Shown here piece after piece: positions 1 through 13,140 of a DNA stretch of 64,000 nt. Below the pieces are notes generated by a model. That model was not told the DNA's origin and did no database searches. It saw nothing but the letters and a program-made list of their open reading frames with translations. Position numbers and translations under genes: made by a program. Where the stretch lies: the NCBI RefSeq assembly GCF_030445035.2, contig NC_080680.1, positions 53,023,212-53,087,211 of the forward strand, given 5' to 3'. This stretch comes from Dasypus novemcinctus. Its lineage: Eukaryota; Chordata; Mammalia; Cingulata; Dasypodidae. Every line of letters starts with the position of its first letter. The stretch's first letter is position 1.

Positions 1-175
1 AATGCTTCAATATGTGTTCATTAATTGTAACAAATGTACCACACTAATGAAGGCTGTTGTCAATGTGGGAAAGTATGGGTGGGAGAGGGAGTGGAGCATA
101 GTGGAATCCCCTATATTTTTTATGTAACATTTATGTAATCTAAAGCTTCTTTAAAAAGAAAAAGAAAAATTTTGA
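1..175 (+). mobile_element. 3' end of a lineage-specific L1 (L1 tail)
   Basis: This segment matches the terminal ~170 bp of the repeat ending at 32,545 and, in reverse, the segment at 11,190-11,415. All share a block with 'gtaccacactaatgaagg', then 'aatcccctatattttt', then an A-rich tail. It is the 3' terminus of a retroposed element whose body lies before the window. The A-rich tail at about 152-172 fits an L1-type poly(A). Recognition is by internal comparison; the exact family name is not known to me. Confidence 0.65.
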
Positions 176-3100
176 AAGGTGGGCAATGATATTTCTCTGC
201 AACATAGAAATTGGGTTAACTGTAATGAAACCTCTTTATATGGGAGAATTATTAAATCAAAAGCTGTGACTGAGAAAAGCATTTTCATTTGGTGGTCTAA
301 TTTTGGTCATGGCTTCTTACTGTTCAAGACTGATTAAATCTGTTCTTTGAAGAAAGGATGGATAAGGCAACAAAACAAGTTTTTTCTCGGTCATTTCATG
401 TCCTGTTTTATTAATTGTTCCAATTCTTTTTGAAATATTGCTTGATTTTAATTTAATTATAATTTCATTCCACACAGATTCCTTGATTGCTTTTTTCACT
501 GATCAAATTTAATATCACTGAATAATGTTCCAGTAAAAATTTTCTTGAGGTTCTCACAATCACTAATACTTGAAGGCCGTGGTGGCCCTTGACTATTTCT
601 TGTTCTGAAATTTTCTCACTGTCTCCTACACAAATCCCTTCCCACTAAAATGCACCCTGTATTTTGCTGTAAAAAATCAGGTGCACATTAATTGTTTGCA
701 TTTCTCTGTGGTCAGAAGATATAAAGGGTCAATTTATTCCTTACAGTATCATCCTAGTTAATGCATCGTTTTATGCTGGGTACCATTGCCTTTTGATAAA
801 CTGGCCTGTTTCTTCTTAATGAAATTTTATAGCCTGCATTTCAAAAGGACATAACTTAACCCACCTTCTTATTGGTCTTACCTTATTTCTTGTCTTCTCA
901 TTCACCTAATCTTCATTTAAGAATGCCATACCGCTGTGTTTTCCCTAACAGAGAATTTTGATACTCTATGATTCCCACAGTCTCTGAAGTAATGTGATTG
1001 TGAGTGTCCTCCAACTAGCAGCCCTGTGTATGGGAATCACCACTATAGTGGTGACTGCCTATGCATTATGCCATTTGGAGTTGGAAAGGAACAGTTCACC
1101 AAAATGCTTTAGGAATAATGTTTTCCTGGGAACTCCAATTTCTTTTCTTGAGGATTTTTCCAAGTTTCCTTTTCCAAAACTTATTTCATTTTGCTGCCTT
1201 GCCTAGGAAAAGGCAATATGTAAATGGCATTGTCAGACAAAAAAAAAAAAATGCCCTTTTAAGTATAAGGTATTTAAAATTCTCTTTTCGGTATTTAAGG
1301 TAGGTATTCCTATATTTTAAAAAAATCATGCAAATGTACTTTCATTGTATAAAATGAGGACATAAAAGAGTGGCTTTAAAAATTATTCTCAATTTTATTA
1401 CATAGAGATAACCACTATAAAACAATATGAGGTTTATCTCGACAGGGAGAAAATGTATTATATTTAAAAATTCATTTTATCCAAAGTGAGAAGATTTTTC
1501 AAATACTCTTTTCTAATCCAGTTCTTATGGCTGTATAAACTTTTATTTCTTTTCTGACATTTTGTTCCTATTCCAAGAGTAAGCAAAGATAATATATGTT
1601 TGATTCACCAACTTTAGCAGAAATTGGTCTTTATTCATAAAGTAAAATCCAGAGCAGCTAAATTACTACAGGAACCGCAATATTCTTATGAGGAAAGGCA
1701 CATGGACTAGGTGGACTTGACAATTTTCCGTAGAGATTCGCATGTCTCGTGTTCTTAATATGCCACTGTAAACATCATTTTCCCATATAACCAACTGTCC
1801 ATTTAGTAGCTACCAAATGTACAGTTTCTTCCTCTTCCTCCCTCCTCCATTACATATGACAAAGCTTGATCTGCCCATAAATATTTTAATTACATGGAAG
1901 ATAAAAACAATTTAAAAGCTGAAAGCTTTATTAAGTAACGTTTCTTGCTATCTCATTCACGCAGCTCTAAGATAAAAAAATAGGGCATGCAGAAATTACT
2001 TGACTCCAAATTTTATACCTTCCCTCCTCGTGTCCCACAAATGTACTTTTTTTGAGAACACCTTATCCACAAAGAGCTATATTAGAGTACATTAGTTTAT
2101 CAGTAAATTCTTTATTTTATGTGATAACTTAATTTTAAGTAAATTACAAATATTTTAGTCTTTCATTTCCCTTAAAGATTTATTTTTTTCTTCATATAAC
2201 TGCAGGAAATCTAATCATGATCTTGATATGTATTTCCTTCCTTCCAGAATTTTTCATGGGTTTCTTATATCTGTCTAACTCTAACCTCTGTAAAGTCTGA
2301 ATTTAAAGACAATTTCTTCTTTCTTCAATAATAGATATTATTTAGAATATGTCATGTATGTTGCATTTAACATATGTTGCACTTAACACAGGTGGATGAT
2401 AAACTTCATTATGAAATCATTTTTTTCCCTTTCCCAACAAGATGTTGAGATGAAAAGCTGGTGCTGCAGAAAATGCTAAGATGGTCTACATTTTGCCTCA
2501 TATCCAACTTGAATGGCAAGTGGTTATTTTGATGTTGTCTATTTCGTTTTCCTTGGGAACAAGTAGAATATACCATCATTTCAAGTATTGATCAATACTG
2601 TTCCTTGCACAAAAGAATCAAAGGATAGAAAAATTCTGAAAACATACATGGAAAGTTTTTAGAAAAGTACAGCATAACTCAGAGGTAGCAAGGAAAACTT
2701 AAAAGGTGAGAGCAGAACATTTAGAAAAATATGATATTCAAATTGGCAGAAACAACGGTTATAACAGAGAAATAAATGTAAGCTATTCTAGAGTAGGAAG
2801 GGGTGAAATATGAATTGTTAATGGAAAAATCACATAAGCATATGATTTAGAAAAACATTCAGGCTATTCAGAAAAAGTTGGTTATGACAATATTTCAAAT
2901 AAGCATCAATGCTTGTTTAAAAGGGCTGTTAAATTATAATCATATTGTACAAAAGATTATTGTAATTCTTTCTCTTTGTTTATGATAATACCATAAAACA
3001 CCAACAAATGTTTAATGTTTTCCAGAACTGAGATTTGAAATACAGGAATTTCAATATTACAAAATATAAGGATAACAGGGTATTCATAGCTATGTCTGAA

Positions 3101-3590
3101 CCTAGAATGCAAATGTTTCATATTTTGATGGAATATTTGTCTTGCATATACCTAGGCTTGGCCTCTTGAAAGTTAAATATAGGTATGCTTTTTAATCTTA
3201 TTGATTAGAAGCTTTGCAATCATTGGAAACAGTAGCATTTGGGAATTACCCATGCTATGGATAAATTTTTTTAAAGGTACCTGCTGTAAAACAGTAATCT
3301 CCACTTGGAGAATTTTGTAGATTTATACAAGGTGAAAAAATGTACATCTTTCTGCACACTGTACTGCATTTCCTGTATGTGGAGTAAATATATTCTTCTC
3401 ACTCCCAGCAGTTTTTGGGGAATGACAAAGGTGTAGAGAAAGTTGTGAAGTTTTTTTTTTTCAGGAGAATAAATCATAAACATTAATTACTACTTATAGC
3501 TTCTCTTTCCATGTGATATTCAGGGTGAAAACTTCCTTATTAAAATTCTTTCTAGTTTATTTTTGAGTAAGAATGCCCTAGAACTTATAA
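176..3590. other. AT-rich non-coding DNA, no gene seen
   Basis: About 3.4 kb of AT-rich sequence. Open frames are short (60-80 codons), lie on both strands and show no domain or repeated coding pattern. No RNA gene or clear repeat was recognised, though decayed repeats may be present. Confidence 0.5.
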
Positions 3591-3716
3591 GTTCTATGCT
3601 TGAGGGTAGAGAGCATATTTGGGTTTTTCACTTCTTTACTTCTGTATTTTAAGTACTTGTTGTCTTATTGAGTACATATTTATTAAATAATTGGAAGGAT
3701 GAATAAACAAATCAGT
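3590..3716 (+). mobile_element. L2-type LINE 3' end (decayed)
   Basis: The order 'cttgagggtagagagcat', 'tctgtattttaag', then 'tatttattaaataattgg', 'atgaataa' follows the 3' end of mammal-wide L2 elements, where a 'gagggcagggac' block precedes an 'ataaatatttgttgaatgaatga' end. Highly diverged, so the call is tentative. Confidence 0.4.
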
Positions 3717-6424
3717 AAATGAAGAAAAAAAATTCTCTGTCAAACATCTTATAGTTGTATCTCTTTTCTTTCCCAAATACAAATATTATTTGTATTATTT
3801 GTTGTCTTTCTTAGTTTGATTATCAAAGATATTTGAAATTTATAAAGATACACATGAAATTCAAATATATTTTGAGGTTTTTAGGACTATAATCAAAGTA
3901 AAATATTTTCTTTATTTTTTTTTACTTTATATAAAGTTTAATCCCTCAAATATAAAATTCTTGCTAAAATATTCTATGAAATCACTGCAACTCATTATCT
4001 TTACAGGTCAAGGCTAAGAGACTTACAAAATGCAAAGATACCCGTAAAGTTGATGGTTCCAAACATGAGGGAGCATATAGAGCAACTATAGAGCAACTTA
4101 AAAGTCCAAATTACGAAGCTCTTCCACAAATAGCTTGGATTCAATATGTCTGGGATACTGTGATTTTTCAAACGCTGCAGATAACTTATGGTAATTGTGT
4201 CATATTTTAACACTATACTTTAGTAAAGTGTAAATTACATGAGGGTAGGGACCATGTCATACTTTGGTACTCCCAAAGGCAGACCTGAAAGAAGGATATA
4301 CGTGAGAGTAATTTATTAGGGAAGTGCAGTTTACACCAGCAGGGGAGAGGCAAAATGATACAGGGAGGGATAAGGGCTGATAAAGAGTGTGCTATTAAGA
4401 CAGTTGCCAGGGTAGCCAATGGAAGCCTAATCCCCTGGGGAAACTCAGGGAGATGTCACAATGTAAATGTTTCATAATCAACACACGAAAGGAGAAATGG
4501 AGTTGGAATATTTATATTTATATTATATAAATTATATATATATATTTATATTTATATTGCAACTCTGGAGAATAATTGGTGAGGACTGTTCTCAAAAGGT
4601 AGGGATTTCTCATTACTTCCATCTTGCTTGGGGAGTGGAGCCAGGCTGCCTGCACTCTGGCACAAATGATCTCAGGCACAGATGCAGTCTGGCAGGTGGA
4701 AGCCACACAACACACTAAGAATGTCCAAGCATCACAGGCCAGGCTTTTGCCTGTGTCTGTCACAGATTGGGTTCATATGTTTAAAATTTTCCTCTTGGTA
4801 CCCAGAATATAGTTGGTGACAAAAAAGTATTTCCTGAATAAATAAAGAAGGAAACAAAAGAAAAAAGATACAGCTAATAAGTGAGGGACTCACTTTACGT
4901 ACCAATGAAATGGAATGATTGACTAAGCTAAAATGTTTAACTGATATCCATGGAGCTCAGGGTATTGAGACCTGAAGTCAGTGTTTGTTTGTCATAAGTG
5001 ATTTGTGATCATTTTGTGGGAACTCTAGGATGGTCTGTCTTTTTGTGTAAATATGAGGAACCTTCTCCCCTCACCCAGCTCCTTTAGAACCTGAGGGATT
5101 TTTTTTCTCTAGAACTACTTTCAGAGGGAATATACAACAAAATTAATGGAAAGCTTCAAGCTACAAGGAAACTGTTGGCTTCTAGCAAATATCCTCTATT
5201 TTCCTAGTTAAATATTAATCCATTTTATCTGATTTGTTCAATTTGATTTTTAAAAAATATCAGCACTGTCTTAAGTCATCAAAAGAGCAAAGAGAGAAGC
5301 AAATATGAAAATTGTAGACCTAGAAAACATATATTTAATTAGCAGATATTTGTTCCAAAAACAATTTTCCAAAACATCCATATGTGCATAATTTTTACAA
5401 ACACAAACACATGCATATACATCTATATCCCTGAGTAAGACACATGCCATCAAATGCCTTTAAACTGTTGATTTAGATGGAAAGTACAATGATGGCCTTT
5501 CAGATTATCTGTCTTATTGTGTCTCAAATTCTTCTTTCTTTTCTACAAAAAAAAGCAAGTTTGCAAAATTTGGAAGCTGAAAAATTCAATATTCCAAAGA
5601 GTTGCCTGACATCCAGCTTAGAACTGGATGGGGGAGGGTATATAAGCAAATAATCAAATAATCCTAAATTAGAAGTCTCTGACAAAATATAGGAAATACT
5701 CAGCTCCACAGCTATACAAATTTGCTAATTAAATGCAGGGGTTACAAACTTAAAGATTTTAAAAAGCTATCAAAGGTCCATAAAGGTATCAGTTATTGTA
5801 GGTACATATTGGCACATGTTAAATGTAGAAGGGTGATATACTCTATGAAAGGGCCAGTATATGTTTCTTGCCTAAAGTCATTAAAATAAAATAAATGAAA
5901 AAATCCCCGCACACATACACACACATCCCCTGTAGGTCAAATAGAAATTTTCAAATAACCAAGTTGTAATGCTTATTCTAAAATAAAATATTCTGTCCCT
6001 TAAACAAAGCAGTCATGTAGCTTTAATATGAGACACTGTCTTGAAATCTAGTAATTCATAGTCATTTTGTATTTTCTGCTAATTTTCTATTCTATCTGTC
6101 ATACAGCTAAAATTTTCTCCTTGCAATTTGTTAGAATGTTTTAAGGAATTTTTGTTCATTTGATTAAAATTCAGAGCTGTAAAATTCCCTCTCTGAATTA
6201 CTTGTAGCAGTGAAACATTAACCAGTGAAATAGCAACTGTATAACAGGAATTATGCTCCAGTGACCATGAAAATGAAAGGCCAAAATGAATTGTCCAGAG
6301 TTTGTGAGCAGTGTCTTTTGAAATGTAGCACACGTGTGAGTGGGTACCAAATGACATATCTTAGGTGTCTTACTGAATAGGTATTATACATGCGTTCAAT
6401 CAAATTCTAGTACCTCTTCCTTAG
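3717..6424. other. Non-coding DNA with AT-rich low-complexity patch
   Basis: No gene recognised. 4511-4558 is a run of alternating t/a blocks. The 4,220-4,440 stretch is more GC-rich and may be an old repeat, but I cannot assign it. The 62-83 codon open frames at 4,467-4,812 overlap on both strands and carry no recognisable domain. Confidence 0.45.
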
Positions 6425-6560
6425 AAATGTGATCATTGACAGGGTCCTTAAACTGCTTATCATAGGTATTGTGAGACTAGGTTAACATCATTTATTTAAA
6501 GCACCTAATACAATACTTGTCACAGAGTAGGTGCTGAATAAATATTACTTTCCATTATTT
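6425..6560 (+). mobile_element. MIR SINE, 3' half
   Basis: The sequence runs through 'ttgtgagactagg', 'tttaaagcacctaata', 'cttgtcacagagtaggtgctgaataaat', matching the order of the MIR core and L2-like tail ('aagcgcttagcacagtgcctggcacatagtaggtgctcaataaat'). It ends close to an oppositely oriented MIR. Confidence 0.65.
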
Positions 6561-6691
6561 CATTATTATTATTAGAAGTAGTAGTATTTCATTATTGGTA
6601 TTATTATGTCTGCTCAAATAGCAGATTATTCAACACAACCAGTCGATCAAAGCATATGGGGAGCATTCAGAGAGCATTTTGCAGAAGATGG

Positions 6692-6960
6692 AAATAATAA
6701 TAATGGCTGACATTTATTCAGGGATCAGAGTGTGCCAGGAACTTTAGAAAGTACTTTACAAAGTACTTTACATGCAGGAACTCTTTTAATCTTCTTATCA
6801 ACCCTATCAGATTTCCAATTGTACAGAGGAATAATCTGAGCTTCTGAAAGATGAAGCATCTTGTTCAAGGTCACATGAATAGGAACAGCAGGATTGGCTT
6901 TTTATATCCAGGGAATCTAACACTCGACTCATGCTCTTACCTAATATTCTATACTGCCTC
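6692..6960 (-). mobile_element. MIR SINE, near full length
   Basis: Read on the plus strand it has 'ggctgacatttattcagg', 'gtgtgccaggaacttt', 'aactcttttaatcttctta', 'ttgttcaaggtcacatga', then 'ctcatgctcttacc' and 'tatactgcctc'. This is the reverse complement of a MIR from its L2-like tail back to its tRNA-derived head. The match is continuous over about 260 bp. Confidence 0.75.
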
Positions 6961-8722
6961 TTGATGACATGAACACAACCATCCCAGATAGGAATGACAT
7001 GTAGGGCAGATAGAAAAGGAATGGATACATTTAGCTTTAAATAAAAGGGAGCAGATTTATTTCGCAAAGCCAGTAGAAGAATTTCAATTATAAAAAAAGA
7101 AGATAAACAGGAAATTAAATGCTACAATTATGTCTATTAATTAGGGTATGTGTTGCTTATGCATAAATGACCCATATAAATGACATGGAGATTTCATGCT
7201 ATTGGATAGGTCTATCACTGTCAATTTATTTTTTTTTATTGTTGTGTTTTGCTTTTTTATGCAGTCCCAAGGTTAAAAAAAATCCTTTCACATAATTGAT
7301 TTAGTATCCTCCTATATTGCACAGTACCTGACAATTGCAAGCATTATTCTGATATCCCATTGAGGGAATTGTATGCCTGGTTTATACATTGCATCATTGT
7401 GTCACTTGGTGTAGGGGTGGATGTATGTTTGTGTGTTTTGTGTATTTTCTTCTAGTTATTCTGCTCTTCTGTTTTCCTATATACTGTTTTCTAAGAAAGA
7501 AAACAATTTCTTGTGTGGATAGACAAACACATAGCAAACAAGAAAACACATAAAATCCCAACAAACCACACATTATCATTTATAATATTCCATCATACTT
7601 TGGATTCACAGAGTTTAATTTGTTGCCTAATATTATGGAGTCCTTTATTATAAAATCCCCCTCCAAAACTTATATATTGCAAATACTATTTAATCCATTT
7701 CATTTTGTATATTAACCACACATTGAGTACATTGTTAGGAATTATATTATAATATATTCTTCAGAGCTGAAAGCTTGGCTACTGAATACTTCAGTGGCCT
7801 GATCCAGAAGCAATAAGAAAATCGGGGGCAAAGACTGGACTGCACCTTAAGTTCTCAGAAGCCTCGCCTCCATCACAATTTCTCTGGGCAATAAAGACAA
7901 GAGCCAGAGTGACACACATTTGTCAGACCCAATCCATGAAAGCTTGAAGCAAAACAAGCTCTTTTTGTGCCACAAGCCTTTTTAAAGTAGTTTTATTCAT
8001 ATTAAAATGAACAACAAAGGGAACAAGGGTTCTAGTCCCATAGGAGCCATGTTTTCTAATGTTTCTATTAGAAATAAACTCTTACTTCAGCTGTGCATAG
8101 CAAAGCTATTATGAACCTGATTTTATGTGGATAAATTACTACTATATTTCAGATACATTGTAGGTTAAATAGACTTTTGTGAGCTGTACTGCCCATATTA
8201 CCTCATACAATGTTGCTATTATGGAAAAATGAATTCTGAGTACAAGATAATAATTAAAATAAGCTTTATCAAATAGACTATATACCATATTAACCATCTT
8301 GATTCCCCAAGGCTGAAAATTTAACTTTGACTGCTTTGGGGCAGAAAGGAATATTTTATTTTCCTATGTGTCCCAAACAATGATTTATCTATCAAAATAT
8401 CTTCCCCTTATGTTAGGTGGAGGCATATTAAATTGCCAACATTTGATTATTTTGTCCAAAAAGGGACAATTTCTTATAGTGGAATCTAAGATACAAATAT
8501 GCACTGCCCAAATGTCTACCACGACTTCTACAATAAGTACTCTCTCCACCCCTCCCCCCCTTTATATAAAGGAAAGAACTAACAACATACAGTGATGTAA
8601 TTTTTATCTTTTATTAGTTTTATTTCCATTCAACCACTATTTAGCATGTCCCACGTATCAGGAACTATTCTCTTTGTTTTGTGATACTGCTTGTTTGCCG
8701 AGTACTCTATTATTGTATTTAG
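6961..8722. other. Non-coding DNA, nothing assigned
   Basis: AT-rich sequence with short scattered open frames and no domain. The more GC-balanced patch at 7,780-7,950 could be an old LTR or exon-like remnant, but I see no splice sites or motif that would support either. Confidence 0.45.
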
Positions 8723-9210
8723 TGCTGTAGGCAGAATAATGCAAACCTTCTCTAAAAATTCCCATCCTAATACCCAGAACTGGAATATGTTATGTAATTT
8801 TGCAGATGTAATTAAATTGAGGACCCTGAAATGGGTAGGATATCTTGGATTATCCAGTTAAGTCTGATCTAATCACACTAGTCCTTAAACAGAACTTTTC
8901 TTGGCTGTGGTTAGTGGGAGTTGTGACTTCAGAAGGCGGGTCAGAGAGATGCAGCATTACTACCTTTGAGGATGCAAGAAAGGAGCTATGAGCTTCAAAA
9001 TGTGCACAGCCTCTTGAACCTGGATATCACAAGGAAGCTGATACTCCAACTGAGCCTCCAGAAAAGAATGCAGTCCTCCTGACACCTTGATTTTAGCCTA
9101 GTGAGACCCATTTTGGACTATTGATCTGAGGGCTGTATGATAATAAATTTATGTTGTTTTAGCTACTATGTTTATGGTAGTTTGTTATGGCACAATAATT
9201 CGTTATGGCA
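8723..9210 (+). mobile_element. Ancient mammalian solo LTR
   Basis: The order 'cccatcctaatacccagaac', 'gtaattttgcagatgtaatt', 'ggattatccagttaag', 'tctgatctaatcacac', then 'tgacaccttgattttagcc', 'agtgagacccattttgga' and 'gataataaatttatgttgtt' is that of a well-known class of mammal-wide LTRs. A polyadenylation signal (aataaa) is at 9142-9147. The sequence is heavily mutated; ends are approximate and no target duplication is clear. I do not name the subfamily. Confidence 0.65.
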
Positions 9211-9219
9211 ATTTTTGAA

Positions 9220-9560
9220 TAGTACAATTAGTTTATGCATTTACTTTCCTGATGGACATTTGGATTGTTTATAGTTCTTGGGTATAATTGATAAAATTGC
9301 TATGAACATTAATGTACAACCCTTTGCATGAACATATATTTTTATTTTGCTTGAGTTAATTGGTGAGAAATGGAATCACTCATTTCTGTATTTCATGAGT
9401 TTATAACTCCATAATAAACTATTAAAGAGTCCACCAAAGCGGTTGTAACATTTTACAATACCAACAAAACATACGAGAGCTCCAATTGCTCTACATCATG
9501 TTGCCAACATACCATCTTATCAGACTTTTAAAATTTTAGCTAACCTAATGAATGTAAAGT
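9220..9560 (-). mobile_element. Old L1 fragment (ORF2 3' part / 3' UTR)
   Basis: Plus-strand text such as 'tggacatttggattgtttat', 'tgctatgaacattaatgtac' and 'ggtgagaaatggaatcactc' is the reverse complement of the 3' part of old mammalian L1 elements. The element is cut by the SINE at 9,571. Confidence 0.65.
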
Positions 9561-9570
9561 GGCATCATAT

Positions 9571-9685
9571 ATATATATATATAAACATATATGAATATAT
9601 ATATATATATTTTTTAGGAGGTACTGGGGATTGAACCCATGACCTCATATATGGGAAGCAGGTGCTCAGCCACTGAGCTACACCA
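9571..9685 (-). mobile_element. DAS-type tRNA-derived SINE with (TA)n tail
   Basis: On the minus strand the element reads 'gtgtagctcagtggctgag' followed by 'atgaggtcatgggttcaatc', the A-box and B-box region of a tRNA-Ala-like promoter. The tail is the alternating TA tract at 9,571-9,612. Imperfect 10-bp target duplications flank it: ggcatcatat (9561-9570) and ggcatcacat (9686-9695). The SINE lies inside an old minus-strand L1. Confidence 0.8.
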
Positions 9686-9729
9686 GGCATCACATTTATA
9701 AACTATTCTATAATGGTTTAAATTCACAT

Positions 9730-11185
9730 ACCTTAAAATTCACTAATTTGAAGTGAATTTTATGTTACATAAATATATAGCAGTTTAAGGACCTTGTCAA
9801 TAATCACATTTCTAAGAAAAAGGTACTAGAATTTGATTGAATTTAATGTTTTTTAAAATATCCACAAATATGTGCAGCCATCACTACCATCAACTTTATG
9901 ATGGTTGCATTCCCCCCCAAAAAACCCTCTGTTTGTAGTAACTCCCAATTTCCCCCAAACCTCACCTCCAGGCATAAACAACAATCTGCTTACATCTACT
10001 TTCTAAATACATCTATTTTCCTATTCAGAATTTCATATAAACAGAATCATACAATGTGTGGCCTTTGTGACTGGTTTCTTTCAATTACTGTAATGTTTTC
10101 AAGGCTCATCTGTGTTGTAGAACATAACAGTACTTCTTTTTTATTACCAAATAATATTCCAATATATGAATAAAGCATATTAAATTTATCCATTCATCAA
10201 TGTTGGCCATTGGGAATTTTTCAATGCTGGAACTCTTAAGAATAATGCTGCCATGAATATTTGCATACATGTTTTTTGCGTGGAAGTATAAAGTTTTCAA
10301 TTCTCTTGGATTTATACTAAGAGTGGAATTTCTGGGTCATTTGGTAACACTGTGCTTAAAATTTTAAGGAACTGCCGAACTGTTTAACAAGTGGCTGTAG
10401 CATTTCACACATTCCCACTAGCAGTGTATGAAGCTTCCAATTTATTCACCTCCTTGTGAATACTAATTTTTTTTGTCATCCAAGTGGTGTGAATCAGCAT
10501 CATGTGGTTTTTTCCCCCCACATCATATGGTTTTGATTTATATTTCCCTGTTCATTAAAGATATATATCTTTTCATGTGCTTATTTTCCATTTTTATTTC
10601 TTCTATGGAGAAATTCCTTTTTATTAATTTTCCCATTTTTCAGTACTTATTTGTAATTTTTATTATTGTGTTATTTATATATTCCCAATACACATTGTTT
10701 ATCAGATATATGATTGGCAATGTGTTATCCCATTCTGTAGTTTGCATTTTCACTTTCTTGATGGTTCTTTGAAACAAAGTTTTTTAATTATAATGAATTT
10801 CAATGTATCTTATTTTTTTCTGCTGTGCTTTTCATGTAATATCTAGTGTCATGGAAATTTCTCCTGTTTTTTAAAAATAATAGTTTTACAGTATTATTTC
10901 TTAGTTTTTTCTTATATTTTAAGTTAATTCTGATGTGTGGGTAAAGATAGAATCGAACTTTATTCTTAAGCAGGTTGAGAGCCCATTTTTGCCCCCAGTC
11001 ATAGACAAACACTGATCTACTTTCTCTCTACAGTATTATCATTTGAAATTTTTTGGCACTCTTGTAAAAAACCAATTAATGATTTATTCCTGGACTTTCC
11101 ATTTTATAACATTGATCTATATATCTACATTAATGCCGTGACTGTATTTTCTTTATTGGTATAGTTTGTAGTAAGTTTTTTTTCA
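9730..11185 (-). mobile_element. Old L1 (3' UTR and ORF2 3' part)
   Basis: Reverse-complement L1 text is continuous: 'catataaacagaatcataca', 'ttcaaggctcatctgtgttg', 'aataatgctgccatgaatat', 'gagtggaatttctgggtcat', 'cagatatatgattggcaat'. Many indels and stops; no usable ORF2 remains. It is interrupted at 11,190 by a younger L1 tail in the same orientation. Confidence 0.75.
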
Positions 11186-11189
11186 TAGT

Positions 11190-11415
11190 TTTTTAAATTT
11201 TTAAATAAGATTTAGATTACACAAATGCTATGTAAAAAATATAAGGAATTCCCATATGCCCCATTCCCTCCCCCTCCCACACTTTCCCACATTAGCAACA
11301 TCTTTCATTAGTGTGGTACATGTGTTACAGTTGATGAACACATATTGAAGCATTGCTACTAATCATCAACTACAGTTTACATTATAGTTACACTTTGTCC
11401 TGTACATTTTTAATG
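11190..11415 (-). mobile_element. Lineage-specific L1 3' tail inserted in old L1
   Basis: The reverse complement matches the tail at 1-175 and at 32,370-32,545: 'tagtagcaatgcttcaatat', 'ccacactaatgaaagatg', then the poly(A)-like end. Only the last ~220 bp are present, as expected for a 5'-truncated retroposon. L1 ORF2 sequence resumes on both sides. Confidence 0.7.
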
Positions 11416-12733
11416 TCAGAAAATGTAAATCTTTCAATTTTGCTTTTAAGATGGTTTGACTATACTTAGTCCTATGAATTCACATGTGAATTTCAGGAGC
11501 AAATTAGCAATTTCTACAAAAAAAAAAACACAACAAAACCTCCAGTTTCAATTTGATAGGGATTGTATTCATTCTGTAGATCAATTTGGGGAGTATTGCC
11601 TTCTTAACAGTATTACATGATCTGACAGTATCTTTCCATTGATTTAGGTCTTCTTTAATACTCTTTCCACAATGTTTAGTAATTTTCAGTGTACAAGGTT
11701 TAGACTTCTTTTGTTAAATGTATTCCTAAATATATTATATTTTTCATGCTATTGTTAATGAAATTAATTTTCAAATTTCATTTTCAGATTGTTCATTGCT
11801 AGTGCTTAGAAGTACAATTGGTTTTTGTATGTTGCTTTTGTTTCCTGCAGCTTTGCTCTATTCATTTATGACTTGTGATTGTTTTTAGTAGATGCCTTAG
11901 AATTTTTTTATGTATATCAAATCATATCATCTGCAAATAAAGATACTTTTACTCCTCCCTTCCCAATATGGATGTTTTGCATTTCAATTTTTTTTCCTGC
12001 CTAATTTCCCTAGGTAGAACCTCCAGAGCAATGATTAATAGGTGTAATGCAAGTGCGCATCCTTGTCTTGTTCTTGAACTTGAAGAAGGAGCATTCAGTA
12101 TTTCAACATTAAGCATGTTTGATGTGCACTTTTTTGCATTGCCTTTATCAGGCTGAGGAAATTCCCTTCTATTCCTAGTTATTGAGTGCTAGATTCTTTC
12201 AGATGCTTTTCTTTATCTATTGAGATGATCCTGAGATTTTTAAAAATTTATTATTTTTGTCATTAATATGGATGTCCAGATGTTAAAATAACCTTGCATT
12301 CCTGAGTCAAGGTGTGTAATCTTTTTTATATGTTGCTGATTTGTCTCACTAGTATTTTATTAAGGATTTTTGTGTTTATATTCATGAGGAATAGTGGTCT
12401 GTAGCATTCCTTTGTAGTTACATATTTGCCTGGGTTTGGTTTCAGTGTAAAACTGCTCTCATAGAATAAATTAGTAAGTATCCTCTTGTCTTATTTTGGG
12501 GGGATCTTTGCGAAAAGTTTGTGTTAATTCTTCAAAGATGTTTGGTAGATTCACTTATGAAGCCTTTCAAGCTCAGGCTTTTGTTTATGGGATATTTCTA
12601 ATTACTAATAAAATTTTATTGTTATAAGTATTTCAAATTTCTATCCCTGCTTGGGTGAGTTTTGATAGCCTGCGTCCTTCTGGAAATGTGTCAAATTTCT
12701 CCAAAAATTTTAATTTGTTGCATACAGTTGTTA
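11416..12733 (-). mobile_element. Old L1 ORF2, reverse transcriptase region
   Basis: The reverse-complement text 'gatagggattgtattcattc', 'aagtacaattggtttttgta', 'catatcatctgcaaataaag' and 'gtgcgcatccttgtcttgtt' corresponds to the RT and C-terminal region of L1 ORF2. It is too decayed to keep a long frame. It continues at 13,141 beyond the SINE insertion. Confidence 0.75.
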
Positions 12734-12746
12734 ATAGTATTAACTT

Positions 12747-13127
12747 AATTTTTTTTTATTTCTGCCCCCTTGTGGCTTACTTGCTGTCTGTTCTCTGTGT
12801 CCATTTGCTGTGCGTTCTTCTGTGTGTCTGTATTTATTTTTTAATTTTTTCCTCTCCCCCTTGCGGCTTGCTTGTTATCCGCCCTCTGTGTCCATTCGCT
12901 GTGCACTCTTCTGTGTTTTTACTTGTCTCCCTTTTTTTGTGTCACCTTGCTGAATCGGATCTCCATGATGCTTGCAGGCTCGGCAGCTCTCCAAAGCGCT
13001 TGAGAGCCCATCAGCTTTCTGCGGCATGTGGGCGAGCCTGCCTTCACAAGGAGGCCCCGGAAGGTGAACCCAGGGCCTCCCATATGATAGGCAGGAGCCC
13101 AACTGTTTGAGCCACAACTGCTTCCAC
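12747..13127 (-). mobile_element. DAS-type SINE, long form
   Basis: The minus strand starts near 13,127 with 'ggaagcagttgtggctcaaa', carries a 'ggccctgggttcacc' B-box region, and runs into a GC-rich body and a T/C-rich (plus-strand) tail. It is flanked by near-identical 13-bp target duplications: atagtattaactt (12734-12746) and atagtgttaactt (13128-13140). The open frames of 96 and 151 codons here are byproducts of the SINE. This element points to an armadillo-like xenarthran. Confidence 0.85.
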
Positions 13128-13140
13128 ATAGTGTTAACTT

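Noticed and set aside
4220-4812. Exon-like GC-balanced stretch
   Set aside because: Overlapping frames on both strands, no splice-site-framed coding segment and no recognisable domain.
12655-13110. 151-codon frame as a possible gene
   Set aside because: Most of it is the reverse complement of a DAS-type SINE with target duplications on both sides.
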